64,000 nt of DNA from Psilocybe azurescens (GCA_023853785.1 JAJIRX010000256.1:1-64000), one strand, 5' to 3'. Positions 34,426 to 46,903 are shown, numbered from the stretch's first letter. Numbers and translations: made by a program. The notes: generated from the letters alone by a model not told the origin.

Positions 34426-37400
34426 GAGGTCTTTCCTTTCCCCACACAATCCATATGGACTCCAGTGGACTCCAGTGGACTCTCTGTCCAGCCAAACTGG
34501 CTGACAGATTGTCCAGTCCACTGGATTGGAACTGGACTGCAGTCCACTGGAGTCCACTGGACTTGCACTGGACTCCTGCCAAATTTTCAGTCCAGTCTCA
34601 GTCCAGTGGATTATGAGTCCAGTCAAGTCCACTGGAGTCCACTGGAGTCCAGTGGACTGGGGCTTAAATATTCACTGAACAACAACAAATAGTATATTTA
34701 TTAGCACAGTCCAGTGGAGTCCACTGGATGCAATAATTAACACAATATTGAAGTATGATCATTAGTTATTAATATTAATTGCAAAAAATAAAGAGTAAAA
34801 TCAATGGAAATAAACTCTATTAAATAACAATTAAATGAAACAATAGTTAAATACATTTGGGAGCAAAGCCTCCCTATGGATACAATTTTGTATTTTATTC
34901 AGTCCGCGGGGTCAAATTTCACAACCACATGTGACGGCGCATGCGTGCCCGGCATCGGCCAATCGGCACAAAAACCATCAAATGAATGACCCCAACCTTT
35001 CTTCCAACTACCACCACCACCACCTTGTCGGTCGGAGCCAGGCAACAACCAACCCGATGCGACAGAGGATGACAACAACCGCTGAACTACGTAGTGTATG
35101 ATTTGATATATAAATCGAAAACCAAAACACAAACCAGAGAGGAATGGTCTAGACTAGATAAGACGACTCTCTCCCTGTTGAGTTAAAGTGAGGGCTGGCT
35201 TTGCCACTAGGTTGTGTAGATGTATGTGGTCTGAGGAGGGCAGGGACATATGAAGGAGGAGGAATGGATGAGGAATATAAAATGCCCTTGAGTATTTACT
35301 GGGAGGAAGCAACCCGACTTGATTAGGGTAGAACGGTGTGAATGAGGTGTGATGACTGTGGAGGGCCAAATGACTAGATAAATCGTAGGGATTGATATGG
35401 GGGCAGGAGTGAGAATGTAGTCTTGATCCTAGTGCGCTTCAAGCAAGTCTGCAGTGTCTGCAAAGCTAGAAGTAAAGCCTGCTGATGGAGTAATGACTTG
35501 AGCGGCCTGGAGTAATAGATGATGAAGGATTGTGCGATGTTCTTGAACCAAAAAATCAAACAGAGCGGTGAAGTGAATGAGGGATGACTAGGCGATGGAT
35601 GAAGATGACAACAAGACCAAGATTGCAGAATAAAATATTCTGGAGCAATAGAAGCGATGGGGAGTTGAGAATCTTGATGTAGAGGGAAGAATAAAAGGGT
35701 CTGGAGGATGGTAGGATCGAAATGAACTGGACAAAATTCTCTGTGATGAGAGAGCGAGAGTGGTTGGATAGGCTGGTCTAGCCTCTGATGAACGTCTTGA
35801 ATAACTGGAGTGATTGTTGAATTTCGTGCTGAATATTGATAGAGATTGATTGAATGCGTGCTTGGAGTGCTGGACTGAGTACTTGATAACTTGAAATCTT
35901 TGCTGTGAAGAAAGTTGGGGCTTGTAACTTCCTTGCATTCCAAGCAATACTAATACATGGTTTATATACCAGAGAACATAGAAAAATATTTAAAAGAGAT
36001 CAAGCGTCCAAACTATACTAATCATTCTGTAGAACAACACCCAGTAGTCCCATCTGTCAACTACATACAATAGATTGAAAGCTGACGGAGTTTAGGAGTG
36101 AAAAATAGAAGGATGAGTAAGAAGTATAAGCAGGATTATGAAAAGCGAAGTGAGATGAGTAAGAAAGAAGCAAAGCTGAGTAAGTACAATAAGCAAGAAT
36201 GACAAAAGGAAGGAAGGATTAATCATATGAAAGTGTCAGACAATAGAAAAGGAGCCAAAATAGCGAACAAGTACCATGCTAATGAATAGAACCAGTCTAT
36301 TCATGGCACAGCTCAGTCATCCATTACCAAGACTGCTGAGTGAGACAAAGATTTGCTGCATATGTGGAATCCAGTTAAGGACCAAATAGTTGTAGATGAC
36401 CAAATGCTGATGACAATGGTGATATATGATGCTGTGCAGTGCTGTGCATACTAGGATGGATAGGAATGATGTCCAAGAATAATCTGCGCATAGCCTTGAG
36501 GTTCGAAATAGATAGATGATTTAATCATTGATAGGGATTGTAACTGATCAAATGGTTGAAGTGGAGATTGAAAGTTGGAATGGAGCTTGAAGTGGACTGT
36601 GAATGGGCTTTGACGTTGAATATTGGGGGATGTGCTTCAGATAAAAATGCAAAATAATAACCCTGGCTTCTGCATGCAATGGGGAGTCAAGACAGACACT
36701 CTAAGCTTATAGATAAATCTCATATCCAATCAAAATTGGTGTATGACACCACGACAGCCACGCCAACGACAACGACAATGACAGCAACAAGACAAGGATG
36801 GGGGACGCTAACAGGGACGAGAACGGACAGGGACAACAGGGATGAGGACAAGGATGCATATGCAGATGCAACAGCAACAAGGATGCGGACGGACGCAGAC
36901 GACAGGGATGAGGATGAGGACGAGGACGTGGATGCAGACGTGACAGGGACGAGGAAGCCGGATGCAGATGCGACAGGGACGAGGACACAGATGCAGATGC
37001 GACAGGGACGAGGACGGACGTGGACGAGGACCCCGGACCCCGGACGACGACAGGGACGAGGACAGGGATGGACAGGGACAACAGGGACGAGGACGAGGGA
37101 CGGGGATGGACAGCGACGGACAGCGACGACAGCGACGAGGACGAGGACCCAGACCCAGACGGCGGCTGCGACAGCGACGAGGATGGACACAGACAACAGG
37201 GACGGGGACGGGACGAGGATGAGGATGGACGGGATGACAGGGACAAGGATGCGGACGCTAACGGGGACAAGGACGCTGGATGCGGACGCGACAGGGACAA
37301 GGGACGGACAGACAGGGACAAGGACAAGGATGCAGACACGACAGGGACAAGGATGGATGCGGACAAGGATGCGGACGAGCGGATGGACAGGGACAAGGAC

Positions 37401-38090
37401 AAGGATGTGGACGCGACAGGGATGAGGACAGATGCGGATGAGGACGTACGCGGCTGTGACAGGGATGCGGACGTGGGCGGCAGCTGCGACAGCAGCAGGA
37501 TGGACGGGGCGACAGGGACGGGGACGACGGGGACGAGGACAAGGATGTGGACACGGACGGCAGCTGTGACAACGACGAGGACACAGACGGTGGCTGCGAC
37601 AGCGACGAGGACAGACGTGGTACCGACTACCCGACGGACAACCCGACGGACGACACATACAATGGTAAAGTACTGCTCCTGCCCCCTTTTTTATTTTTTA
37701 TTTTATTCGCTTTTTCTTCCTTTTGTCTTGGCCCTCGCATATAGATATGTAGTAATGTATTAAATAGTTATTAATATACTGTATTCCACTAATCTGAATT
37801 TATATTAAGATTGAATTTATTTACTGTATCAAGTCCAGTGGACTCCAGTGGACTCCAGTGGACTACAGTGGACTACAGTGGACTACAGTGGACTACAGTT
37901 ATTTTAGTCCATATTCACTGTATAGTATAAGATCTACTAAAGTGCAGTGGAATCCACTGGAGTCCACTGGACTCTGTTTACCTTTTACACTCAGTATATA
38001 GGCAAGTCCAGTGGAGTCCAGTGGAGTCTAGTGGAGTCCAGTGGAGTCCAGTGGAGTCCATATGGACTGTGTGGGGATGGTAAAGTACTG
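34426..38090. mobile_element. Non-autonomous element B, KDZ-like termini
   Basis: The left end is GAGGTCTTTCCTTTCCCCAC. The right end, read inward, is AGTACTTTACCATCCCCACA, after which both continue ACA(A/G)TCCATATGGACTCCA. It is flanked by the exact 8-bp duplication GAGTTTTT. The subterminal zones (34,450-34,740 and 37,830-38,060) are filled with GTCCACTGGACT/CTCCAGTGGA repeats in both directions. The inside has no recognisable transposase: 34,740-36,660 shows only short frames, and 36,750-37,660 is a GA-rich minisatellite. A second GGTAAAGTACTG at 37,665 suggests an older internal end. Confidence 0.7.
36750..37660. repeat. GACAGGGACGAGGA-type minisatellite
   Basis: Purine-rich degenerate repeats of GACAGGGAC(A/G)AGGA(C/T)G type for about 900 bp. 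Frames stay open on both strands because the composition lacks stops; predicted products are Arg/Thr/Asp or Pro/Ser/Val low-complexity chains. KDZ element A has a comparable purine-rich stretch after its left end, so this may be a remnant of the same accessory gene. Confidence 0.6.
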
Positions 38091-38260
38091 AGTTTTTTGG
38101 GCATTTCTGATGTTCGAAGGCAATTGAGCACAAAAATCAACTTCTTTGCTGTTTGCTTTGCTCCCAACTCTGAGACCATACACTTTATATAATAATTATT
38201 GTGAGCCCTGTTGTAACCATGTAATTCATTCTATGCACTTGTGCATGTAGATGGATAACA
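38091..38260 (-). pseudogene. Remainder of the minus-strand unknown gene beyond element B
   Basis: On the minus strand this sequence runs into the B target site (CAGAAATGCCCAAAAAACTC) and continues at 34,425 if B is removed. Upstream exons could lie between 38,260 and 38,840 but are not recognisable; a 128-codon minus frame at 38,540-38,923 is only a weak candidate. Confidence 0.3.
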
Positions 38261-38840
38261 AAATCGTAACAATTATAACAATAAACTTGTGATGGACAAC
38301 CAGACAACTTACTTGATTTGTATTTGATGTTCGCTCAGTTTTGCAAGTTGACAAAAGAACACTATAAATACCAACTTGCATTATAGCAGCAAGTGGATCA
38401 CAAAGGGTCGGATTGAGTACTAGTTTGCATTGCATCAACACTTTCTCCACTTGGCAACTCAGGAGAAAGGAGCCATTGTTCGATTACTCAGTAGCTTGAA
38501 ATTGTACACCCATGTAGTGAAACAATAAAGTTATTATATTCAATATACAGCAGTAGTATTACGGTTGCAAATTGCTTTACTGAAACACCATGCCTTCGAG
38601 TTCATTCCTACAGCAGATTTTACCACTGTCCAGGCCGCAGACTGGAACCAAGGACATTGAGATGAACAAAACACCACATCTAACAGCAAATTCAGAAATT
38701 GACCAACGACAAAGAGGTATTTACACGATGCTATATCTGTCCATTTTCTAATACGGAGATCTAGAATCTCATGGGCATGTTTACTCCCCCTCACATTATA
38801 TACCACCGCCTTTTGGATATGTGCTAGGACTGGTGCCAAC

Positions 38841-40206
38841 TTGAGCCACCCATTGGCAGGGGAGCAGCTGGATGCAGTTCTGATACCACTCATGGATGAT
38901 AGCCCTGGACGTTTGTCTGCCATAACCTCTGTCCAACCAATTTCAACTTCAATTCCTTCCGTGCCTGCATTGGGATCACCTTTTCAGTTCAAATTTGGTG
39001 AAAAAGGCCTATATCCTGCAAGTGTCCATCCCATCTTGAAGGCAGAGCAGGGAAATATAAGGGTACTGAACGACTTCCGATCTCAGAAGAATCAATGGTC
39101 AAGAAAACTCATGTCATCGAACAGCAGGCATTGGCAACCAGGCAGATAATTAATCAGAAGAGTGCTGAGGTAGAGGCTCAGGTATGCCTTAAAATGCCCT
39201 GTATATGCAAATTGACTTCAACATATATAGGCCAAGAAAACACACTTCATTGAACTGGAAGGACTGGCAACAAAATTGTTGCTTGGACAGAGGGAGGAAC
39301 AGATCATTGAATTAGAGGCCCAGGTACAGCTATATGTGCCTCAAAACCATTTAAAAGCTAACAAATGATAAGTTGACATTTATAAAACCGAATTATCAGA
39401 GTTCATGGCACGACTGGAGAAGCTGGAGGGGATATCGCAAAAAGGGACAATCTAGGCAATGGGTCAACCACTCAGGTTGCTGCTGTATCAACCCCAAATT
39501 CCTCCAACAATCCTTTGCCCAACAATCCTTTGCCCAGTGGGGAAGACATTCACATGGCCAGTGCCACTGAAGTGGGGTCAAAAACGGTCATGCTCCATAA
39601 AGCATCACACGCAGAAGATGTTGCAACAACCAAAGAGAGCATTTCGAATGAGGGGAGACTCCAAGCTCTATGGCAAAGGATGCTGAGGAACAGGGCCAGG
39701 AACCAATTGAATTCAACGACAATGAATTCAAAGACAATGATGTCAACATGTATGATGACGACAAGGGAGCCAGAAAACAGGAAGGGAAGAAAGTTATGGG
39801 GAGAAAACACTGTCGTGCTGCGTTGAACAATGATGATGATGAAATGACTGCTGAGTCTGACAGTGATAGTGACAAGGAGGGCGATGACAAGGACGATGAG
39901 GATGATGAGGACAATGAGGACAACGAGGACAATGAGGACAACGAGGACAATGAGGACAACGAGGACAATGAGGACAACGAGGACAATGAGGACAACGAGG
40001 ACAATGAGGACAACGAGGACAATGAGGACAACAGGGAAGAATTGGTAAGATGCCTTTTTGTCTTGGAGATCTATGCTGACTCTCTCACAGAACAACGATA
40101 AATCTTCCATCCCAAAGCCTGTCTTTCATTTCCAAAGACCACACAGAGGTGCTGGGCCACGATTACGAGTGGATCCTACAAAGCCATTCAATCCCACCAC
40201 CAAGCC
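38841..40206 (+). pseudogene. Acidic coiled-coil gene, 5' part, split by KDZ element A
   Basis: Small exons joined by good introns encode KKTHVIEQQALATRQIINQK, KKTHFIELEGLATKLLLGQ and EFMARLEKLEGISQKGTI, together a coiled-coil-like region (donor GTATGC at 39,181, acceptor ATATAG at 39,230, acceptor TATCAG at 39,400). A Ser/Thr linker follows, then a very acidic stretch with NED repeats, an intron near 40,042-40,090, and DKSSIPKPVFHFQRPHRGAG. The element A target site lies just after NPTTK. Frame slips occur near 39,440 and 39,670. I recognise the architecture from uncharacterised multi-copy mushroom genes. The 3' part continues at 46,904. Confidence 0.5.
39907..40034 (+). repeat. 18-bp in-frame tandem repeat (NEDNED)
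   Basis: About seven copies of GAGGACAATGAGGACAAC, giving an Asn-Glu-Asp run in the acidic region of the split gene. The complementary strand is also open as a Leu/Val/Ser repeat, which is a shadow. Confidence 0.85.
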
Positions 40207-40710
40207 AGAGGTCTTTACTGTCCCCCACCTATTCCAGGTGGAATCCATCTTCGTTCTGGAATGTAGATGGATTCCAATGGATTCCAATGGATTCCAATGT
40301 GGAATTCCATACCATATATTGGTGCTATTTTATATGGAGGAGCCACAATGGATTCCAATCGGAATCTAACTGGAATCCATCAAATTACCCATTCCAAGTG
40401 GAATATTCCATTTACAGTCCAATGGAACTGAGGTAATCCAGTTGGAATCCAGTTGGAATCCAACATTTAGCAGCCAAGTTAGATGGAATCCAGTTGGAAT
40501 CCAACATTTAGCAGCCAATGTAGCTGGAATCCAATTGGAACACCATATATAGAAGCCAATTTGGCTGGAATCCACTTGGAATAGTCATATATACCATGAA
40601 ACATAGCCTAATATAGGTCTATTCTCACGGAATAATGCAGAATCCAACTGGAATTCAATCAAATTATTTTTATTGGATTTTATATTATTTTATTTATAAT
40701 AGAAAAAAAA

Positions 40711-40788
40711 GCGCATAATCGAGAATTGAACCCAAGCATCCGAGTACGCCAAATTCAACGCGATCAACCACTTGAGCCACATAGACAT
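40711..40788 (-). ncRNA. tRNA-like / SINE-head sequence with Pol III signals
   Basis: On the minus strand TGGCTCAAGTGG (40768-40779) fits the A box and GGGTTCAATTC (40723-40733) the B box. The T stem can pair in five positions (TTGGG with CTCGA, two wobbles). A run of eight T follows (40703-40710). The acceptor and D stems do not pair properly, so this is not a normal tRNA gene. A tRNA-derived SINE head or decayed tRNA inside the KDZ element is the better reading. Confidence 0.45.
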
Positions 40789-41037
40789 TTCTATACGACA
40801 ACATTCAGCGTTATACATACCGATCGTACTCGGCTTCTCTCGGCACGAGCCTAGCGTGACCATTTGCATGCCGTTTGGATGCCACGTCGCACCCTTTCCT
40901 TCCACCACCACCACCTCTCTGCTCCCCGCCGCTGTCCATAACCACCGTCACCGCCTCTGTCAACAACACTGACCCTCCCCTCTCAATGCCCACCGGTACC
41001 CGCTCTACCGCATCGACAACAAGATCCGGGCACCGCC

Positions 41038-42195
41038 ATGTGTCCCCCTGTTTCCACAGCTGGGGAACGACGCAAGTGGAAGGAATTGAATGCCGCAACC
41101 ACCGCACAGCAGCCAGCTAAGCGCCAAAAACGGCGACAGGCGGACCCAGGAGAAGAGGAGGAGGAGGAGGAGGAGGAGAGGAGGAGAGGAGGAGGAGGAG
41201 GAGAAGCAGCCAGCGGGGGAGGCCACGCGAGGGAGGGGGAAAGGGTACAAAAGGGGGAAGGCCCCCAGGTACGTTCTCTCCCCGCTCACGCTCACCCCCG
41301 CTCACACTGCTCTATAGGGAAAACCAAGCGCCCGCAAAGGCAGCTGAGGACGCAGCGCCGATCGGCGTGCCCACAAAGCGGTCGAAGTACGTACCCTCCC
41401 CCCCCCTTTTTTTTTCTTTTTCCTTTTTCTTTTCTTTTTCTTTTCTTTTCTTTTTATTCCGTTTTCTTTTCTTTTCTTTCTTTCTTCTTTTTATATTCTA
41501 TTTCTAATTTTATATTTACAGGACTGTACGAGAAAGCTCGAGGGCGGACCGGCGTGTCCGTAGCACCACCCCTTGCCTTACCACTCCAGCCCCAGCTACC
41601 GAGGCGCCCCTCCGTCCACCGTTGGTCGCGACGAAGAAGACGCGGACAGCACGGCAGACGAAGCCGGCGACAACGACCAAGACGACAACGACCAAACCAA
41701 CCGGACAAGGACGGCGGGGGCGACAACGACGGCGGGCGGGGCAACGAGAACGACAGCGGCCAGGGTGACAACGCCAGGGACGAGGACCACGACGGCGGGA
41801 CGACAAAAAGGCGACAACGGCAACAACGGCAACAAAGGCGAGGACGGCAACAAAAGCGGGACGGCGAAGATGCCAGCGACACCCGCGACGACGACAGCCG
41901 CAGGGAACCACCACAAAGGGCAAGGCGAAGGCGTACCAAGCGGGGCTGACAACAACGACGATGCGAGGCCAGCGACAGGGACGTACCAACGCCAACGCCA
42001 ACGCCAACGCCAACGCCAACGCCAGCGCCAACGCCAACGCCAGCGACGCCAACGCCACGCCAAGCGCAACGCAACCACTGGCGACGGCACCAAGGCCAGT
42101 GCCAGTACCTCCAAGGCTGGTACAAAAGCCAAGGCCCCTGCTGCTGCTGCTACCACTGCTGTGAATGTAACTGCTCCCCCTGAACAAGGAAATAG
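41038..42195 (+). CDS. Low-complexity KDZ accessory ORF region
   Basis: Plus-strand frames carry RRKWKELNAATTAQQPAKRQ, a poly-Glu tract and long Thr/Gly/Asp/Gln-rich stretches, with a pyrimidine-rich segment ending in a possible acceptor (TTTACAG at about 41,520). A hexamer-type repeat ACGCCA sits at about 41,987-42,060. Every frame is open over parts of this region because of composition, so the true protein cannot be fixed. Its place at the 5' side of a KDZ transposase fits a charged accessory protein. Confidence 0.3.
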
Positions 42196-42462
42196 GTAAA
42201 TCAGGTATGTCTGAGGATACCATGACTAACTTATTATCATCTCATGCAACTGCAGCCCCACAACATCAGGGAAACAGGGAGCCCACTGTTTCCGTGATCC
42301 TACGTGGCCGGCATGGGTCTCCTACCCTTACTCAGGCCCCACGTACACCCTCTAGAGGTCGTCAAGGGAAGACCTCATCTCATGATGATGGTATTTTAAA
42401 TTATTATTTATTGTTATTGTTATATTATATTTACATACAATTAAATTTAATTAGATGTTATT

Positions 42463-43683
42463 ATGCAAAGTGCAAACAACAGTCCTGAGACCCCAATCAA
42501 GGCTCAAGGGGCTTCACGTGAGAAAGGTGGGATCTTGCGGGGACGTGCACAAGGCAATACATTCAACATTGCTGATGCAAAGGATGTATGGAATGACATG
42601 GATACACATCCTGACATACCAGTCATTGGGGCAAGATCTTCTTCTATGTATCCGCCAAGAACTCAGCCGATATCGACATTGTTACTACCAAGGCTACAAA
42701 TGTTGTTACTGTGCCGAACATTGACAAAATTACTGGTGTATCATCATTGGTTAAAAGGTCACGGCGTTTGTCTCCTACACGCCGTAAGTGAAACTCTGAT
42801 TGTAAATAAAATCCTCTTACGTTTATTTAGTTCCCAAGTACCATTACTTTCTCTTGGATGACGGAGATTGGTCTGCTCAAGGCCGTTATAAGGTTTTAAG
42901 TGAACTCGATGATGCCTTTACTTGGCAGAAGGACGACAACGATAACCATGTTACCCATGTTTTGGCGGTAAGTTCAAGCTAATAATAATAATAGATATAG
43001 TTCTGACTTATTATTGCGATATTAAGACAAGCTTTGAAGACAGTGACCTCTATCTGACTCCTGTCTTGCCATCTTTATCCGCTCTTAAGTCTGGTCATCG
43101 TTCTGTGTCAACTAGTTCTCGCCACGATACTCAGTCTAGTGTATCTGTTCCTGTTGCTTGACTTCCACGCAACTCATAGTGAAGATGCACGACTTGCAGA
43201 GCTTTTGAAAGTTGAACCAGGCTTGATGGTTCGCATCAAAAAGCCTGGTCTCCGTATAGCCTATGCAAAGTATATGGACTATCTTAGAGCTCTTGCACTT
43301 CTTGAAAGCAAAATCGCTAATAGCACTTGGCCAAAAGACCTCACTGCCAAGCACACCTGTTGTCAGCCTCTATTTTGGAAAGTCAACATTCCATAAAGGC
43401 TACAAGGCTGCTTTTGAAAAGATTGCAAACTATCCTGAGATGGTCAAATGGCTAGGACACAATATTGATACAAAGGACAATAGCGACAATGACAATTCTG
43501 ACGATGATGATGATGAAGTAGATGATGTTAAAGTCTGGGGTGTAAAAAGGCTCAATATTATTTATCAGATCTTCAAGAGTGGTTGGAAAATGAAGGTCAT
43601 TTAGTAGTAGAGGAAGAATCGCAGAAAAAGGGCAAAGGAAAAGCAAAGGCTGTCTCGAAGCAAAGTCACAAGAAAACAAAGTA
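42463..43683 (+). pseudogene. KDZ-element accessory gene, unknown function
   Basis: Several frames join to KGGILRGRAQGNTFNIADAK, YHYFLLDDGDWSAQGRYKVL with DDAFTWQKDD, a donor near 42,969, then RLAELLKVEPGLMVRIKKPG and YAKYMDYLRALALLESKIAN. After an acidic stretch (43,480-43,530) a Lys-rich end follows with TAG at about 43,684. I do not know its role. Its position directly upstream of the transposase and in the same direction suggests a protein that travels with the element. Frame changes suggest introns plus at least one frameshift. Confidence 0.4.
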
Positions 43684-43756
43684 GTTATTTTGTTTATTTA
43701 TTTTTTTTTTTTTGTAATCAAACTGACCACTCTGAATAACTCTTGTACTTTTAGTT

Positions 43757-46194
43757 ATGACTCAATCTTCTTACCTATGAATCTTGTATATGAAACTTAT
43801 AAACTTGGACTATTCTGTGCCTCATTGTTGATCTGGTTGCTTATTTTGCCACTTTATTGTTTTGGCCAATTTCACTTTATTTTCTGGATTTTAATGTGGA
43901 GCACTTTTATCCCTGGTGCAGTTGCTATTCCACAATCTGCACAATTTCCAGATATAAATTTCAATATTTTCAGTGAATTTATTGGCCAAACATTTGGTCC
44001 AAATATATCACTTGCTACAGTACTCACTCTACTGTTTACATTGACTGAAAATCCAGAATTACTTACTCTTCATGCTCGGCAGCAAAATCCTGTTTTTCAG
44101 ATGAAAGAAGAGTTATAGCAACTGGATGGATGAAATCTTTATCTAGAGCAGTACTACAAAGATTCAAAGATAGTACCAAAACTTTGTTCAAGGAAAGAGA
44201 TTTTCCATCTCAACAAAATCAGCAAGTACTTGAAATATCCAACAAGCTTGATGAGTTTGCAAAGCTATTAGGTTTTACTCCATATTCAAAGACAAGAAAG
44301 TCTAAACAAAAGCTATTGCCTATTTCTTATGAGTCTATCCAAGCTATCCATGTAATTTGCCCAATTACTGCTGTATGTATGGATGTCAATTGTCAAAAGC
44401 GAGCTTTACTTCAAACAAGTAAACCATGGGATTTTCCTCTAGTCACATTGATAAAAGACAATACAATCTATGAAGAGACTCCTGTACTTGCTGGAAAGTG
44501 TCCAAAATGTGAAACAAGTTACTATGCAGACCATGAGCGCTTTAAAGATGACCCAAGAGTGGAAACGATGCTATTTAAATTCAGCACGTTTTCTTAAAAT
44601 TGGCCAATCAATATGGGTGGACCGCAGCTTTTCTAAGGCTGTATTAAATGGAATGTACAATTTTCATGCTTCTGCAGCAGCTTATACACAGTTTTATAAT
44701 GATTGTATTTCTGACCTCAATTCCAATATATCAATGACAAGGCGATTGGTATGGCATGCATTTATTCAGGAATCAATTCGAACAGTTGCAAGTGGATCAA
44801 ATATAAACCTAGAATTGTCTGATGGCCTTGATATTGAAGATGTTACAACTGCAGCCTTTAAAGCTGTTGGAAATGAAGGAATACTCAATGCAGGTATGCA
44901 ACACTCATGTTCAGAATGCACCCAAAAGTACAAACATATAGCTGATACTGTTCCTCTTGCAAATGAGGATCCAGCAGCTGTTGTTGGTATGGATGAACAT
45001 GAACAGGTTCCTGTTTTAACAGGTGAAAATGCTATACAATCAGCAAATGATACAGCTGAAGCTCGTCAAGCAATAAGAAACAGAAACAATGAAGCCAATT
45101 CAAATGATATTTCAAATTATGCACCAATTAAAATGGTTGTTTTAGATGGTATTGTTATGGGACCTACTGTAAGTGAACTTTATAGTGCTCTAATAAGTTG
45201 AATAACATTAATTTTTGCTTAGCATTGTGCTTATGAAAACTGTATTGCTGATTTGACAAATGCAAGAGGTGGAGTATTTTGTGCAGTCCACCAACATGCT
45301 TATGGTGCTCGCTGCCGAGTATATGGCTGCCAGAATGAAAAAGTAAGAGATACAGAAGCTTGTACCACTCATCAACGTGAATGGAAAAATACAAGTTAAA
45401 CCATAGCCAAGCAGGTTTGGCAGGTGTTCGAAGAATGCTACAAAGACCAAATGAAAATGCACCTTGGCAACCATCTGTTGAAAGAGTTCAGCGACCACAT
45501 GATGATGATGATGATGATGTTGAGGTTCCACGATTGTATTACTTTAGTCCCGGTCGATTTTATTGTGTAGAAACAATGTGTGCACCATGTGGTGTTGTAA
45601 TTGCATGGACAAAGTTTGACAAATCTGAATCTCCAACAAAAATCTTAAACTGGTTATCAAAAGTGTATCCAACTGAAGCATCTCGACCAGCTTATATTTG
45701 CATTGATAAAGCTTGCAAAGTTCTTTGAACTTGTATTAGCAATGGAAGTTGGGCAATATGGAAAAAACCAGTCGATTTATTGTGGATTCTTATCATTATA
45801 TCAACCATCGAACAACTGATTATTTGTGTCGCAAATATTGTAATCCTGCTCCCTTGAATGGTTCAGCCCCAAATCTTGTCATAGTAGACATTGATAAACG
45901 TGGGCGAATATATTATAAGCGAGCTTATAATACACAAGCATGTGAACAATTAAACTCTTGGCTTGGTGGCTTTGAATCAATTCTTAAACGTATGAAATCT
46001 GGAAACTTTAACTGGTTTTTGCATTCAATGTTGTTTTATCATACCCAACATATTATACAAAAGACAAAAGAAAAAAGCAAAAAAACAACAAGAAAAACTT
46101 GACAAAAAGAGAGGAAGAAGAAGAAGAAAATGATGATGATGATGAACAAGAAGAACCCATTAGGCACTGGAATGTAGATGGAAATGATGATTGA
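43757..46194 (+). pseudogene. KDZ transposase with CxC5- and CxC6-like cysteine clusters
   Basis: Cut-and-paste transposase of the Kyakuja-Dileera-Zisupton group. The N-terminal part includes FGPNISLATVLTLLFTLTEN. A CxC5-like cluster follows near 44,350-44,530 (ICPITAVCMDVNCQKRALL, then CPKCETSYY). After VLDGIVMGPT a CxC6-like cluster runs from about 45,222 (HCAYENCIADL, ARGGVFCAVH, CRVYGCQN). The catalytic core has YICIDKAC (first Asp), RFIVDSYHYINH (second Asp) and QACEQLNSWLGGFESILKRM (Glu), ending in an acidic tail. Frame changes at about 44,120, 44,590, 45,200, 45,390 and 45,730 include one intron (about 45,168-45,221) and probable indels, so an intact product is doubtful. Confidence 0.75.
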
Positions 46195-46903
46195 TAAGTG
46201 AAAATATACAGAAGTGTATATTAGTGTACAAATAAAATATTTATATATTATTTGCATTGATTTATACTAACCTTTATTAGGTAAGTCTAATTTATATTTT
46301 TGTACTAAGCATAATCAGCTATAGAGTTTCATTGGAATGGCTGGAATAAAGGTGGAACCTATATAAATAGTAGTTTAATTTAATTTTTAACAAGTTCAAC
46401 CTTTTGGAATGAAGGTGGAATAGCTGGAATATAGTTGGATTCCATTCCAACACTCATTTACATATAATTTTATCAAGTCCAACTTTCATGGAATGTACAT
46501 GGAATGACTGGAATATAGTTGGAATCCATTCCAACAGTTCTTTTATATTTAATTTTATCAAGTTCAACTTATGTGGAATAGGGTTGGAATAGTTGGAATC
46601 CAAGTGGAATCTGTATCCAAGGACTAGTGTCAATTTTAATAAAGTTCTACTCTATCTGGAATCCAACTAGAATCCAATTGGATTCCATTTTCTTGTTACT
46701 TTAATCCATTCCAGTTGAAGTTAACTAATTGGAATCAACCTGGAATCAATATATAACTGAACTGGAATGTAGCTGGAATCCATGTATGTTGGCTGGACTT
46801 GAACAGGACCGGTTGGATTCCAAATGGAATCCATTGGAATCCATCTACATTCTGGAACGAAGATGGATTCCACTTGGAATCAATGGGGGACAGTAAAGTA
46901 CTG

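Larger units (their letters stand above)
40207..46903 (+). mobile_element. Autonomous-type KDZ element A
   Basis: Flanked by the exact 8-bp duplication ACCAAGCC (40199-40206 and 46904-46911). The left end reads AGAGGTCTTTACTGTCCCCC. The right end, read inward, gives CAGTACTTTACTGTCCCCCA, and both then run into TTCCA(G/A)GTGGAATCCATCT. Subterminal zones to about 40,660 and from about 46,320 are full of TTGGAATCCA-type repeats. Eight-base target duplications are described for Zisupton-like KDZ elements. The element holds a low-complexity ORF region, an accessory gene and the transposase, all on the plus strand. It is inserted in an exon of the acidic coiled-coil gene. Confidence 0.85.

Noticed and set aside
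35154..35947. Minus-strand ORFs of 119-189 codons inside element B
   Set aside because: Ser/His/Leu-rich, no domain signature, overlapping frames open together; not enough support for a gene.
36720..37763. Long overlapping ORFs on both strands (230-310 codons)
   Set aside because: They follow from a stop-poor purine minisatellite; products are pure low complexity without domains.
40711..40788. Functional tRNA gene
   Set aside because: Acceptor and D stems do not pair although the A/B boxes and T stem are recognisable.
41454..42223. Minus-strand ORFs of about 190-235 codons
   Set aside because: Shadows of the Thr/Gly/Asp-rich plus-strand accessory region; Val/Ala/Leu low complexity only.
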